A stretch of 64,000 nt of DNA, from NCBI RefSeq assembly GCF_024281035.1, contig NZ_JAMXLH010000052.1, positions 62,001 through 126,000 of the forward strand, given 5' to 3'. The notes beneath the pieces were generated by a model, which was given only the letters and a program-made list of their open reading frames with translations, had not been told where the DNA came from and ran no database searches. This DNA is from Paraburkholderia sp. Lineage in GTDB: Bacteria > Pseudomonadota > Gammaproteobacteria > Burkholderiales > Burkholderiaceae. Below, in pieces: positions 26,521-35,747 of this stretch (within the stretch, counting starts at the first letter, position 1; the number at the start of each line of letters is the position of its first letter). Made by a program: the position numbers and the translations under genes.

Positions 26521-28563
26521 TCACGCAGAAGCGGCATGCCCGATGGCCGTCATCAACTGGCGCACCGCCGAACGGTATGTGCCGCTATTGCGGCCATCGG
26601 TCAACAGCGTGCGCAGCAACTCATGCCGTACCGCGTCATGGCCGTTTCCAGTCGGCAGAATGTCGTCGAATTCGGTGAGCGACTGTGCAAACTCGTCGAC
26701 GGCGGGATCGTCCGTTCTCCGCCCGTGCGGCGCGTCAAGCAGACGCTGCCCCGCACCGGGCACCGCTGAAATCAGCGCGACCCGCTCCTCCCAGAGCACG
26801 AAGCGCGCAAGGCGCGCAAGCACGCTCTCGCTGCGCGGCGCGACCGGCCAGGACGGTTGATTCGCCATCCATTCGCGCATGCGTCCGGGCGCCATCGGCC
26901 GGGCGATCACGTAGCCCTGCGCGCCGTCGACGCCGAGTATCGACAACGCGTACACGAGCTCGATCGTGTCGATCCCCTCCGCGAGCACCAGCTTGCCCAG
27001 CGCATGTCCGAGTTGCGTGAGCTGAAAGATGAAGCGCAGCACGTCGAGTGCGCCGTCACCGTCGATGCGCACGATTTCCCGATCGATCTTGATCCAGTCG
27101 AACGGCAGCTCGCGCAGTCGCGCAAGCCCGCTGTGACCCGAGCCGAGGTCGTCCTGCGCAAGCAGCACGCCGAGCCCGCGAAAGCGATCGAGAATCGCAC
27201 ACTGCCCCTGGCTCAACGACAAAGATTCGTTCTCCAGAACTTCCAGCGTGAGTTTCGTGGGCGCGCACGCGTGCGCCGCCAGCGCGGAACTCGTCGCTTC
27301 GAAATAGCGGATATCGTTGAGCGCCGCAGGCGGCAAATTGATCGAGATTTCCAGATCGAGGTTATCGCGCAGCCACTGCTTGCGATCCGTGAGCGCCTCG
27401 TCGAGGCCGTGCGTATACAGCGCCAGCAGATCGTCGGACGCAAGGGAGGAAAGGAAGGCATCCGGCGTGAGCACGCGCCCACCGTCATGCAGCCGCGCGA
27501 GCGCTTCCGCTTTGCCCACTTGCCACGTGCGCAGGTTCAGAAGCGGCTGGTAATACATCTCCAGCCCGTCCGTGCGCACGAGCGCGGCCCAGTGCTGCCG
27601 CACGCTCACCGGGACCGCGTGGGTCTTGCCGTCCTGGGTTTGCAGACGCATCGCGGCACAGCCGAGCAAGGTCTGCAGCAGTTCGATGAACGCCACCTGG
27701 TGCGGACCGATGAAACCGCCCGGCAATGCGCTGAGGAGCACGAGGATCGCCATGGGTGTGTGACCCTGCGCCGCAATCGGGATGGACACCGACGAGCGCA
27801 GTCCTTCGCGCTTCGCGAGGTCACGCCACGGCAGGACGAGCGGATCGGTCTGATAGTTGGTCACGCGCTCGGCCTTGCCACTGCGCCACGCGCGTCCCAC
27901 CGCGCTCTGTCCGTGAGGATCGTCGGCGCGTACGCTGAGGGGCTGGCTCTCGTCGGTCAGCACCTCCAGCAACCCGGCGCGGGCGCGGCCGCCGGCGCCT
28001 GCCTCGAAGTGAAAGACGCCGTGCTCATCGGGACGCCCGATGATGCAGGCCGCGACTTCGTCATGGGCCGAAAGCACTTCGACCAGATCGTCGATGAAAT
28101 TCGTATAGCTGTCCGCTTCCCACACGAGGCGCGTGACGCGCAGCAGGACTTCCTGCTGCGAATCCTGCACATCCTGATACGCCTTGAGCTGCCAGGCGAG
28201 ATCGGTCGTGAGGCGGCGCGCGTAAAGCGAAAGGGATTCGCCGCTCACCCGGTTGCTGATCAGCTTGAAAAGCAGTTCCTGGAGGATGCCGCGGCTGCGC
28301 ACCAGCTCTTCCTTGTCGAGCCCCACGATGGCGTGAATGCGCCCGATGCGCAGCGCCATCTCGGCGTGGCCGTCCGCGGTCAGATCGGGGTCCGAGAGGG
28401 CGAGAAGATTCTGGACCTGCTTCGATTTCAGATGAACAAGTTCATCCGCCGACAACATTTGCAGAATGAGCCGGGATTTGGGTAATCGTGACAGCTCCTC
28501 ATAGAACTGATTCACTACGAGGACCGCACATTGTTGTAGCGCCTCGATCAATGTTTGCATTCG
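26521..28563 (-). CDS. Globin-coupled GAF-EAL cyclic-di-GMP phosphodiesterase
   Basis: A 680-residue cytosolic signalling protein. The N-terminus (about 1-120) resembles a globin-coupled sensor: helical FYEELSRLP..., ADELVHLKSKQVQNLL, and IGRIHAIVGL with His76 at the proximal haem position. A GAF domain (about 130-315) and an EAL domain (about 330-570) follow. Catalytic EAL residues are present: AEALAR (Glu352), ISINLP (Asn408), TLEVLENES (Glu440), QDDLGSG (Asp470/471), IKIDREIV (Lys491) and LAEGID (Glu528). A C-terminal extension of about 110 residues is unassigned. It probably links O2/NO/CO sensing to c-di-GMP breakdown. The ATG at 28563 begins the globin homology; a longer frame upstream lacks similarity. 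Confidence 0.85.
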   Translation of the reverse strand, partial: RMQTLIEALQQCAVLVVNQFYEELSRLPKSRLILQMLSADELVHLKSKQVQNLLALSDPDLTADGHAEMALRIGRIHAIVGLDKEELVRSRGILQELLFKLISNRVSGESLSLYARRLTTDLAWQLKAYQDVQDSQQEVLLRVTRLVWEADSYTNFIDDLVEVLSAHDEVAACIIGRPDEHGVFHFEAGAGGRARAGLLEVLTDESQPLSVRADDPHGQSAVGRAWRSGKAERVTNYQTDPLVLPWRDLAKREGLRSSVSIPIAAQGHTPMAILVLLSALPGGFIGPHQVAFIELLQTLLGCAAMRLQTQDGKTHAVPVSVRQHWAALVRTDGLEMYYQPLLNLRTWQVGKAEALARLHDGGRVLTPDAFLSSLASDDLLALYTHGLDEALTDRKQWLRDNLDLEISINLPPAALNDIRYFEATSSALAAHACAPTKLTLEVLENESLSLSQGQCAILDRFRGLGVLLAQDDLGSGHSGLARLRELPFDWIKIDREIVRIDGDGALDVLRFIFQLTQLGHALGKLVLAEGIDTIELVYALSILGVDGAQGYVIARPMAPGRMREWMANQPSWPVAPRSESVLARLARFVLWEERVALISAVPGAGQRLLDAPHGRRTDDPAVDEFAQSLTEFDDILPTGNGHDAVRHELLRTLLTDGRNSGTYRSAVRQLMTAIGHAASA

Positions 28564-28775
28564 TTGAATCGGCTCGTCGCCCCTCGAAAGGTAAAGCGGC
28601 ACGTCAGTACGTGCCGCACACAACGACTCTACACGACTCGGATGAAATAAAAAGACACGACGCCAACCCGTCCGCGTAACGCGCAAGCCGCAAGCGAAAC
28701 CGGAATCCACGCCGCATAGCGTGATCGCTTCGCCGTTAATTCGACATACGAATGATCGAGGTTTCTTGATGCGCG

Positions 28776-29798
28776 TTAAACCGCCGTCACATAACGCGGC
28801 GCAGCCGGCGCGATGCGCGGCGCCGCAACCTCTGCCTCGCCGCGCGCACGCCGCATTTCGTCGGCCGGACTCAGGCCGAACAGGCGCTTGAACTCGCGGC
28901 TGAACTGCGACGCGCTCTCATATCCCACACGCGTCGCCGCGGCGCTCACGTTGAGCCCGTCATGCGCAATCAATAAACGCGCGTGATGCAGGCGCGTGGT
29001 CTTGACGTATTGCATCGGCGACGTGGACGTCACGGTCTTGAAGTGCGCATGGAAGACCGCGAGGCTCATGCCCGCCTCGTTCGCGAGCATGTCGACGTCG
29101 AGGTCGGTGCAATAGTCTGCGTGGATGCGGCGCAGCGCCTTCGCAATGCGGCCGAAGTGGTGCTGGTGCGCGAGCGCCGCGCGAATTGCGTCGCCCTGCA
29201 CCCCGCTCAGCACGCGGTAGAGGATCTCGCGCACGATCGACGGCCCGAGAATGCGTGCGTCGCACGGCGAAGCGAGCGCTTCGAGCAGGCGCAAAACGGC
29301 GTTGGAGAGCGGTGCGTCGAGCTGCGTGGCGTAGATGCCGCGCGGCTCGGAAACCGTGTTGCCGCGCGACTCGTTCAGCGCCATCAAGAGTTCGGCGACC
29401 ATCGTCAGATCGACGCGAATCGAAATGCCGAGCAGCGGTTCCTCCGGGCTCGCTTCGGTTTCGCATTCGAACGGCAGCGGAACCGAAAGCACCAGATATT
29501 GCTGCGCGTCGTAGACGAACACCTGATCGCCGAGAAAACCGCGCTTGCGGCCCTGGCAGACGATAAAAATGCTCGGCTCGTACATGACCGGCGTGCGCGG
29601 ACGCGCGACGCTCGCACGCATGAGGCTCACGCACTCGAGCGCGGACGGATTGACGCCGTCCTGGCGCGTGAGTTGCGTGAGCAGCTCGACTGTGCGGCGC
29701 TGGGTGTAGCCGCCCTCGTCGATCCGGGCGGTTTCGTGGCCGGCTTCATGGATGGCTTCATGGCTGGCCGATGTGACGGCAGTAAGAACGTGAGTCAT
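28776..29798 (-). CDS. AraC-family regulator (AraC_N type)
   Basis: A 340-residue transcriptional regulator. A short repeat-rich N-terminus precedes an AraC_N (PF06719) cupin-like sensor domain (about 60-220: YEPSIFIVCQGRKRGFLGDQVF, QYLVLSVPLPFECE), then a double-HTH AraC domain (about 235-325: LANEAGMSLAVFHAHFKTVT and AATRVGYESASQFSREFKRLFG). The same architecture is found in YqhC, which activates aldehyde reductases. It is divergent from a zinc alcohol dehydrogenase 206 bp away, which makes that gene its most likely target. The inducer is unknown. Confidence 0.9.
   Translation of the reverse strand: MTHVLTAVTSASHEAIHEAGHETARIDEGGYTQRRTVELLTQLTRQDGVNPSALECVSLMRASVARPRTPVMYEPSIFIVCQGRKRGFLGDQVFVYDAQQYLVLSVPLPFECETEASPEEPLLGISIRVDLTMVAELLMALNESRGNTVSEPRGIYATQLDAPLSNAVLRLLEALASPCDARILGPSIVREILYRVLSGVQGDAIRAALAHQHHFGRIAKALRRIHADYCTDLDVDMLANEAGMSLAVFHAHFKTVTSTSPMQYVKTTRLHHARLLIAHDGLNVSAAATRVGYESASQFSREFKRLFGLSPADEMRRARGEAEVAAPRIAPAAPRYVTAV
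29730..29765 (-). repeat. 12-nt tandem repeat in the AraC-family N-terminus
   Basis: Three 12-nt units encode Ser/Ile/Gly-His-Glu-[Ala/Thr] close to the N-terminus of the AraC-type regulator. Confidence 0.65.
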
Positions 29799-30003
29799 GT
29801 CGTATGTGCCCCAAATGCAAACACATTGCAGAGAAACAGGCTTGGAAATCTATCACCGATCACCCCGGCGCGTCCGCACCCAGGAGAATCAGGCAAGTCT
29901 TCGATAGATTCAGGTATTCCCCGACTACGGCCCGATCCTTACGATGGGAACCCTGCCGCAATACCCCGCTTCCCCGGCTTTCCCGGTCACAACAGGAGTC
30001 AAC

Positions 30004-31065
30004 ATGTACCCGACTTACGGCTATGCCGCCCGTGGCGCAAGCACGCCGCTCGCACCGTTCGAATTTCAGCGCCGCGCCCTGCGCGAATACGATGTCCGCA
30101 TCGACGTGCAGTTCTGCGGCGTGTGCCACTCCGACCTGCACCAGGCGCGCAACGAATGGCACAACACGATGTACCCGGTCGTGCCGGGCCACGAGATCGT
30201 CGGACGCGTGGCCGAAACGGGTCCGGGCGTCACGCGTTACCGCGTCGGCCAGCTGGTCGGCGTGGGCTGTCTCGTCGATTCGTGCCGCACCTGTGCAAGC
30301 TGCGCCGAAGGCCTCGAACAGTATTGCGAGAACGGTTTCGTCGGCACCTATAACGGCATCGACCGCATGAGCGGCGAGACCACCTTCGGCGGCTATTCCA
30401 CGCAGCTCGTCGTCGACGAAGCCTTCGTGCTGCGCGTGCCGGAGAACCTCGACCCCGCAGGCGCCGCGCCGCTCCTGTGCGCGGGCATCACCACCTATTC
30501 GCCGCTGCGCACCTGGGGCGCGGGTCCGGGCAAGAAAGTCGGCATCGTGGGCCTCGGCGGACTCGGTCACATGGGCGTGAAGCTCGCGCACGCCATGAGC
30601 GCCCACGTCGTGCTGTTCACCACGTCGGAGTCGAAGATCGAGGACGGCAAGCGTCTCGGCGCCAACGAGGTGGTGATCTCGAAGGACCCGGAGCAGATGA
30701 AGGCGCACGCCAACAGCTTCGATCTGATCGTCAACACGGTCGCCGCGCAACACGACCTGAACCCGTTCATCCAGCTCTTGCGGCGCGACGGCACGATGGT
30801 GCTGGTGGGCGCGCCCGAACACGATCACCCGTCGCCGCAGGTGTTCAACCTGATTTTCAAGCGGCGGCGCATCGCGGGCTCGCTGATCGGCGGGATCGAA
30901 GAAACGCAGGAAATGCTGGACTTCTGCGGGCAGCACGGCATCACCTCGGACATCGAGATGATCAAGATGCAGGACATCAACACCGCTTACGCACGCATGC
31001 TCAAGAGCGATGTGAAGTACCGCTTCGTGATCGATATCGACACGCTGCGCGAAGCCGCGCGCTAA
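30004..31065 (+). CDS. Zinc-dependent NAD(P) alcohol dehydrogenase (YahK-like)
   Basis: A medium-chain dehydrogenase/reductase of the cinnamyl-alcohol dehydrogenase/YahK group, likely reducing aldehydes with NADPH. The 353-residue protein has the catalytic zinc site CGVCHSDLH and GHEIVGRV, the structural zinc cysteines in DSCRTCASCAEGLEQYC, and the Rossmann motif GLGGLGHMG (about 187-195). The start at 30004 follows AGGAG; the frame is open further upstream (29944) but without homology. It is divergent from the AraC regulator, an arrangement like yqhC-yqhD for aldehyde detoxification. A hairpin follows before the LysR gene. Confidence 0.9.
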   Translation: MYPTYGYAARGASTPLAPFEFQRRALREYDVRIDVQFCGVCHSDLHQARNEWHNTMYPVVPGHEIVGRVAETGPGVTRYRVGQLVGVGCLVDSCRTCASCAEGLEQYCENGFVGTYNGIDRMSGETTFGGYSTQLVVDEAFVLRVPENLDPAGAAPLLCAGITTYSPLRTWGAGPGKKVGIVGLGGLGHMGVKLAHAMSAHVVLFTTSESKIEDGKRLGANEVVISKDPEQMKAHANSFDLIVNTVAAQHDLNPFIQLLRRDGTMVLVGAPEHDHPSPQVFNLIFKRRRIAGSLIGGIEETQEMLDFCGQHGITSDIEMIKMQDINTAYARMLKSDVKYRFVIDIDTLREAAR

Positions 31066-31129
31066 GCAACCGACGTCGCCCGCCCCACCGGGCCGCCGGT
31101 TCCCGACGGCCCGCCAGCCTGCCACCTCG

Positions 31130-31150
31130 CGCCGACGCCTTGCGTCGGCG
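31130..31150 (+). terminator. Hairpin after the alcohol dehydrogenase gene
   Basis: A 9-bp stem, CGCCGACGC / GCGTCGGCG, with a 3-nt loop lies 65 nt after the stop. No T run follows, so it is a weak or Rho-type terminator candidate. Confidence 0.4.
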
Positions 31151-31279
31151 TCCGCCTCCTTCAACCGCCGCGCGCCCTTCTCCGCAGACGCCGGCACCGC
31201 GAGCCGCTTCGGCTTCGCGCCTCACCGCTTTCTCGCAGCACTGCGGACCTCTCAAGTCAGTAAGGACAGGAGTTTGCCC

Positions 31280-32236
31280 GTGATCGACCGTATCCAGGCG
31301 ATGCGCACTTTCGTTCGCATCGTCGACACCAACAGTTTCACCAAGGCCGCACAGTCGCTCGACATGCCGCGCGCGAGTGCGACGACGATCTTGCAGAATC
31401 TCGAAGCGCTGCTCGGCACCGCGTTGCTCGTGCGCACCACGCGCCGCCTTTCGCTCACGCCCGAGGGCGCCGCCTATTACGAACGCTGCGCGCAGATCCT
31501 CGCCGATATCGACGATGCCGAGGCGAGCGTGCGGCAAACGCCAGGCGGCATCACCGGGCGTCTGCGCGTGGAAATGCCGGGGCTGATCGCGAATGCGGTC
31601 GTGCTGCCCGAACTCGACGACTTTCACGTGCGCTATCCGCAGATCGATCTCGCGATCGGCGTGAGCCTGCGCAATGTCGATCTGGTCGGAGAAGGCGTCG
31701 ATTGCAGCATCCAGCTCGGCGAGCTGCCCGACTCGGGACTCGCCGCACGACGGCTCGGCGTGCTCGAACACGTGACGTGCGCGAGCCCCGCGTATCTGGC
31801 GCGTCACGGCGCGCCCGCGTCGCTCGACGAACTCGCGCAGCATCCGGTGGTGAACTTTCTCTCTCCGCGAACGGGACGTCCGCTCGAATTCGACTTCGAG
31901 GTGGACGGCAGCGCGACGAAAGTCAAAGTCGATGGATTCGTTCACGTCAGCGACGACATTGCGTACCTCACGTGCGGGCTGCAGGGGCTCGGGCTCGTGC
32001 AGCCGCCGCGGCTTGCGGCGCAGCCGTATCTCGACAGCGGCGCACTGGTCGAAGTGCTGCCGCAGTGGAAGCCGCTGCCGACGCCGGTTTCGATCGCCTA
32101 TGTGAAGACGCGCCAGGCATCGCCGCGCGTGCGGGTGTTCGTCGACTGGCTCGCCGGGCTGTTCGAGGGCGCCGGACCGATGAATCGCGATCTGTCGCGC
32201 GTGCAGCAGCTTTTGAACGGGATGCAGCCCGCCTGA
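31280..32236 (+). CDS. LysR-family regulator
   Basis: A 318-residue LysR-type regulator: winged HTH (about 1-60: AMRTFVRIVDTNSFTKAAQSL, LEALLGTALLVRTTRRLSLT) and a periplasmic-binding-protein-like effector domain (about 90-295). I choose the GTG at 31280 because AGGAG lies 7 nt before it; a TTG at 31274 has only 1 nt of spacing. It is the CrgA-like subgroup common in Burkholderia. It follows the alcohol dehydrogenase in the same direction after 214 bp, so co-regulation is possible but unproven. It is not divergent from any gene, so its target is unclear. Confidence 0.9.
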   Translation: MIDRIQAMRTFVRIVDTNSFTKAAQSLDMPRASATTILQNLEALLGTALLVRTTRRLSLTPEGAAYYERCAQILADIDDAEASVRQTPGGITGRLRVEMPGLIANAVVLPELDDFHVRYPQIDLAIGVSLRNVDLVGEGVDCSIQLGELPDSGLAARRLGVLEHVTCASPAYLARHGAPASLDELAQHPVVNFLSPRTGRPLEFDFEVDGSATKVKVDGFVHVSDDIAYLTCGLQGLGLVQPPRLAAQPYLDSGALVEVLPQWKPLPTPVSIAYVKTRQASPRVRVFVDWLAGLFEGAGPMNRDLSRVQQLLNGMQPA

Positions 32237-32619
32237 GGCAAGCATGCGCCCTGCGCGAGCGCGCCTGCAGCCAGGCCACAAAGCGGACTACTAAACGGCC
32301 CGCGGCTGCGCCCGTCGACGGCGCCGACAATCGCCCGCGCACCGCTTCGCTTGCCCATGGATTGACCGTAGCCGCGTCTGAAAACCAGAAAACCTGACAG
32401 AAATAAAGATAACGTAACGCAAACGTTCTCCGGCCCCCAATTTAGTCATATAAAAACCGGGTTGCCGATAATTGATGCGTTTAGAATAATGCGCGCCGTC
32501 TGCTCCCTCGACGATCTGTACGCGATCTTTTCGTAATCTTTTCGCGATTTGTCCGTCGCAGGCGAGCGGCCGCACACCACACCTGGTCAAAAAACTAAGT
32601 CTTCGATCTCGCAGGCAGG
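32237..32619 (+). promoter_or_regulatory. Intergenic region with the betR-type promoter
   Basis: In 383 bp without a gene, TTGCCG (32462-32467) and AATAAT (32485-32490), spaced by 17 bp, form a sigma-70-type promoter for the downstream regulator. Between it and the start codon ATCTTTTCG occurs twice 11 bp apart (32525-32533, 32536-32544), possibly a regulator site in the leader. Confidence 0.5.
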
Positions 32620-33474
32620 ATGTCAAACGTAGCACACACAACCGATCCGGCCACGGTCGCGGAGCGCGTGCGCGCGCTGATGAGCCGTCATGGCATCGGC
32701 AAGCGCCAACAGACGACAGAGCTTTGCCGAATCCTCGAGCTGAGCTTTTCGCAAGGGCACCGCAAGCTGCGCGGCGAAAGCCCGTGGACGCTCGCGCAGA
32801 TCACGAAGGTCGCCGCCGCGTTCGGCGAGCCGGCCGGACATCTCTTCGGCACGCAACTGCCCGATCCGTACGTGGCGGGCGCGAGCGCGCATGAAGCGCG
32901 GCTGTGCGTGAACGCGGCCGTGCTGCCGTGCGTCGCGTGGATCGGCGCACCGGTCGAGCCGGGCTGCCGGCCTGAATTCATCGCGTATGAAACGCAGGGC
33001 CAGTGGCGCGTCGTGCGCCCCGACGGCACGCACTACCAGGACGCGCGCGAGGTCCTCAAGATCGAGATTTCGCCGCGCCGCGCCGAGGCCGACAAACCGC
33101 TGATCGCCGTCGTCGACGACGACCGCGCCTCCGCCGATAACCTGCGCGACTACCTCGAACAAAACGGCTATGCGGCCGAGGCCCATTACGGCCTCGCCGC
33201 CTTCGAAGGCGCGCTCGCGAACCAGGTGTTCGACGCCGTGGTGATCGACTGGCTGTTCGGCGGCCAGACCTCGGCTGACGCGATCCGCCTGGTGCGCGCG
33301 TCCGAGAATCCCGACGCGCCGATCTTCGTGCTGACCGGCGAACTGCTGACCGGCAAGGCGAGCGAATCGGAGATCAGCGAGGTCGTGCGCCACTACGACG
33401 TCGCGTGCTACGAGAAGCCGGCGCGCATGGCGATCCTCGTCGCCGATCTTTCGAAGCGGCTCAACCGCGGCTGA
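32620..33474 (+). CDS. BetR-type regulator: N-terminal HTH, C-terminal receiver
   Basis: The domain order is the reverse of ordinary response regulators. An N-terminal BetR-type HTH (about 10-75: RVRALMSRHGIGKRQQTTEL, LSFSQGHRKLRGESPWTLAQ) precedes a middle region (about 80-155) and a C-terminal receiver (about 162-280) with VVDDDRAS, phospho-acceptor Asp in VVIDWLFG, LTGE and Lys in YEKPAR. So it should be a phosphorylation-controlled DNA-binding protein. BetR domains are known almost only in betaproteobacteria. It is convergent (40 bp) with a hybrid histidine kinase that is its likely partner. The ATG at 32620 is used. Confidence 0.85.
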   Translation: MSNVAHTTDPATVAERVRALMSRHGIGKRQQTTELCRILELSFSQGHRKLRGESPWTLAQITKVAAAFGEPAGHLFGTQLPDPYVAGASAHEARLCVNAAVLPCVAWIGAPVEPGCRPEFIAYETQGQWRVVRPDGTHYQDAREVLKIEISPRRAEADKPLIAVVDDDRASADNLRDYLEQNGYAAEAHYGLAAFEGALANQVFDAVVIDWLFGGQTSADAIRLVRASENPDAPIFVLTGELLTGKASESEISEVVRHYDVACYEKPARMAILVADLSKRLNRG

Positions 33475-33514
33475 CGTCCTGACTCACGTCCTGGCCCGGC
33501 GTAGACAAGGCAAG

Positions 33515-35338
33515 CTAACCCGCCTCACTCTCCCGAGCCGTACGCGGCACCGACAACGCGCGCTGCAACGCGGCGCGCAATACCTCATAACGGACCGGCT
33601 TTGCCAGGCATTCGAAGAACGGTCCGCCTTCGCATGCCGCGTTGAGCGCCGCGACGTCCGCGCTCACGGCGATCACCCGCGGGCGCGGCCCCGCCGTTGC
33701 GCCCGCTTCCAGCCCCGCGAGAAACGCGTAGCCGTCGCGGCCGGGCATATGCAGGTCGAGCAGCACCACATGGCAACGGTGCGTGGCGAGGCGCGCAAGC
33801 GCGCCATCGGCGTCGCTGTCCGCGAGCGCGGCGTAGCCCATGTGCTCGGCCATCTCGCAGAGCGACTCGCGCACGAGCGGATTGTCGTCGACCACGAGCA
33901 CCCGCGCACGCGCGAACTTGCCGCCGGCCGGCTGCGTCGCGCCGTCCGTCTCGCGCGCGTCGACCGGCGCGACCGGCACGGTGACGGTGAACTTCGTGCC
34001 CTCGCCCACCCGGCTGTCGGTCTCGATCGTTCCGCCGAACAGGTCGACCAGCCCGCGCACGATGGCGAGGCCCATGCCCGCACCTTCGTAGCGGCGCGAG
34101 CGCAACGTGTCGAGTTGCGTGAACTCCTTGAAAATGAGCGGAATCTGCGACGGCGGCACGCCCGGCCCCGTGTCGCCGACGATGATCGACAGCGTCTGCG
34201 CGCCGAGTGCGAATTCGATGCGCACCGAGCCCTGCTCGGTGTAGCGGATCGCGTTCGTGACGAGATTGTTCGCGATCTGGCGGATCCGGTGCGGATCGGC
34301 GACAACCGGATGCCGGTCGCCGTGCCACGCATGCTCGAACGCAAGGCCGCGCGCGCTCGCGACGGATTCGTTCTCGTCGACGATCGACTGCAGCAGTTCG
34401 AGCGGATCGAACTGCTGGTGGCGCAATTCGAGCTTGCCTGCACCGAGCCGCGCGTAGTCGGTGAGGTCCTTCATCTGCGCTTCGAGCTGGCGCGCGGCGG
34501 TTTCGAGGCGCTGGATCACCTTGCGGTCGGACGCGGAATGCGAGTTGAAACCGAGCAGTTCGATCGACGAAACGATCGCGTGCAACGGCGTGCGCAACTC
34601 GTGGCTGATCATGCCGAGAAACGCGTCCTTCGCCGTGCCCGCTTCGCGCGCGGCACGGCTCGCCTCGTGCTCGGCTTCGAGCAGCGCCCGCTGCTGGAGG
34701 ATGAGGCGCGTACGCCGGTAGCCGTTCATGACGAGCAATACCATCGCCGCCGCCGAGAGCATCAGCAGAAAGATCGCCGCCGCGAACAGTTCGCGGCGCT
34801 TCGCCATGAAGTCGTGGCGGATTGCATCGCGTTCGGTGATGTCGGCGAAATGGCGGCTCAGCGAGAGATCGACGACCTGCGGCCAGTGCGCGCGCAGCGC
34901 GCGCACCATCGACAAGGCGCGCCGAGGATCGTCTGCGAGTGTCGGGAGCTGTGCCTCGAACGGCGCAATTGCCGCTTCCAGCACGGCGAGATCGGCCTGT
35001 TCACGCTTCATGAGGCGCGGCCGCGCGCCCAGCCCTTGCGTCGTAAAGTTCGCGACGTTGAGCTTCGCGCGCAGCACCGTATAGCGCAACTGCAGTTCGT
35101 CGAGGTCGCGGTCGGCGCCGTCCGCGTAGATCAGCAACTGGCTCTCGAAGCGCGCGTACGCGTTCTGGAGCTGCGCAGCGTCCCAGTAAAGACCGTTGTA
35201 GGTGCCCGTGAGGCGATCGATCACGCGCGGATCGAGCAGATTTGCGTAGAGCAGATAGCCGACCGCCGCCACAGGCGGCATCAGCGCAACAATCCAGATC
35301 AGAACGTGAACGAACCTGCGTAGCGGACGATGCATCAT
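33515..35338 (-). CDS. Hybrid sensor histidine kinase
   Basis: A 607-residue membrane-bound hybrid kinase. TM1 (about 9-31) and TM2 (about 185-207) enclose a periplasmic helical sensor of about 150 residues. Next come a HisKA domain (GMISHELRTPLHAIVSSIEL, His about 246), an HATPase domain (NNLVTNAIRY, DTGPGVPPSQ, GAGMGLAIVRGLV, GEGTKFTVTVPV) and a C-terminal receiver (about 485-600: VLVVDDNPLV, VVLLDLHMPGRDGY, Lys in CLAKPV). It is convergent with the BetR-type regulator. An upstream small ORF overlaps its start by 4 nt (ATGA), suggesting translational coupling. The signal is unknown. Confidence 0.92.
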   Translation of the reverse strand: MMHRPLRRFVHVLIWIVALMPPVAAVGYLLYANLLDPRVIDRLTGTYNGLYWDAAQLQNAYARFESQLLIYADGADRDLDELQLRYTVLRAKLNVANFTTQGLGARPRLMKREQADLAVLEAAIAPFEAQLPTLADDPRRALSMVRALRAHWPQVVDLSLSRHFADITERDAIRHDFMAKRRELFAAAIFLLMLSAAAMVLLVMNGYRRTRLILQQRALLEAEHEASRAAREAGTAKDAFLGMISHELRTPLHAIVSSIELLGFNSHSASDRKVIQRLETAARQLEAQMKDLTDYARLGAGKLELRHQQFDPLELLQSIVDENESVASARGLAFEHAWHGDRHPVVADPHRIRQIANNLVTNAIRYTEQGSVRIEFALGAQTLSIIVGDTGPGVPPSQIPLIFKEFTQLDTLRSRRYEGAGMGLAIVRGLVDLFGGTIETDSRVGEGTKFTVTVPVAPVDARETDGATQPAGGKFARARVLVVDDNPLVRESLCEMAEHMGYAALADSDADGALARLATHRCHVVLLDLHMPGRDGYAFLAGLEAGATAGPRPRVIAVSADVAALNAACEGGPFFECLAKPVRYEVLRAALQRALSVPRTARESEAG

Positions 35339-35526
35339 CGACCACCCGGGTTCGGCATGTCCGTCTCGCCGCCGCTATCGCCGTCGATATTGCCGTCGAT
35401 ATTGCGCGCCGGCGGCGTACGCGGCACGGCGCGCGCCGCAATCGCCCACGCGGCCGCGGCCCCGGCCAGTACAGCGGCCCCGCGCCGCCAGCCGGCAGGT
35501 TCCCGTGTTACTTCCAGCTCACTCAC
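35335..35526 (-). CDS. Small single-helix membrane protein coupled to the kinase
   Basis: A 63-residue frame from a GTG at 35526 (an ORF open further upstream has no better start). It contains one Ala-rich hydrophobic helix (about 16-33) after a basic N-terminus, then a Gly/Asp/Asn-rich tail. It ends in an ATGA overlap with the kinase start, the usual sign of an operon partner. It could be a short accessory membrane protein for the kinase. The ribosome binding site is weak and composition alone cannot prove it is real, so confidence is moderate at best. Confidence 0.4.
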   Translation of the reverse strand: MSELEVTREPAGWRRGAAVLAGAAAAWAIAARAVPRTPPARNIDGNIDGDSGGETDMPNPGGR

Positions 35527-35747
35527 GCTTTGAATCCCTGAATCTTCGAATCTTCGCTTCTTCGATTCGTTGTTGATGAAGGCGCGGCACAGACGCTCGC
35601 ATCCCCTGCCCGCCTCGCCCGGCGGTCCAGCAGGGCCGCACGAGCAAAGGCATAATATCGCCAAACATTGGTCCTACAGTAGCCGTCGTTGCCGCGCGCC
35701 TTGCGCGTGCCCACCATTTTTGCGTCGCTATTTCCGTTTCCGACCCG

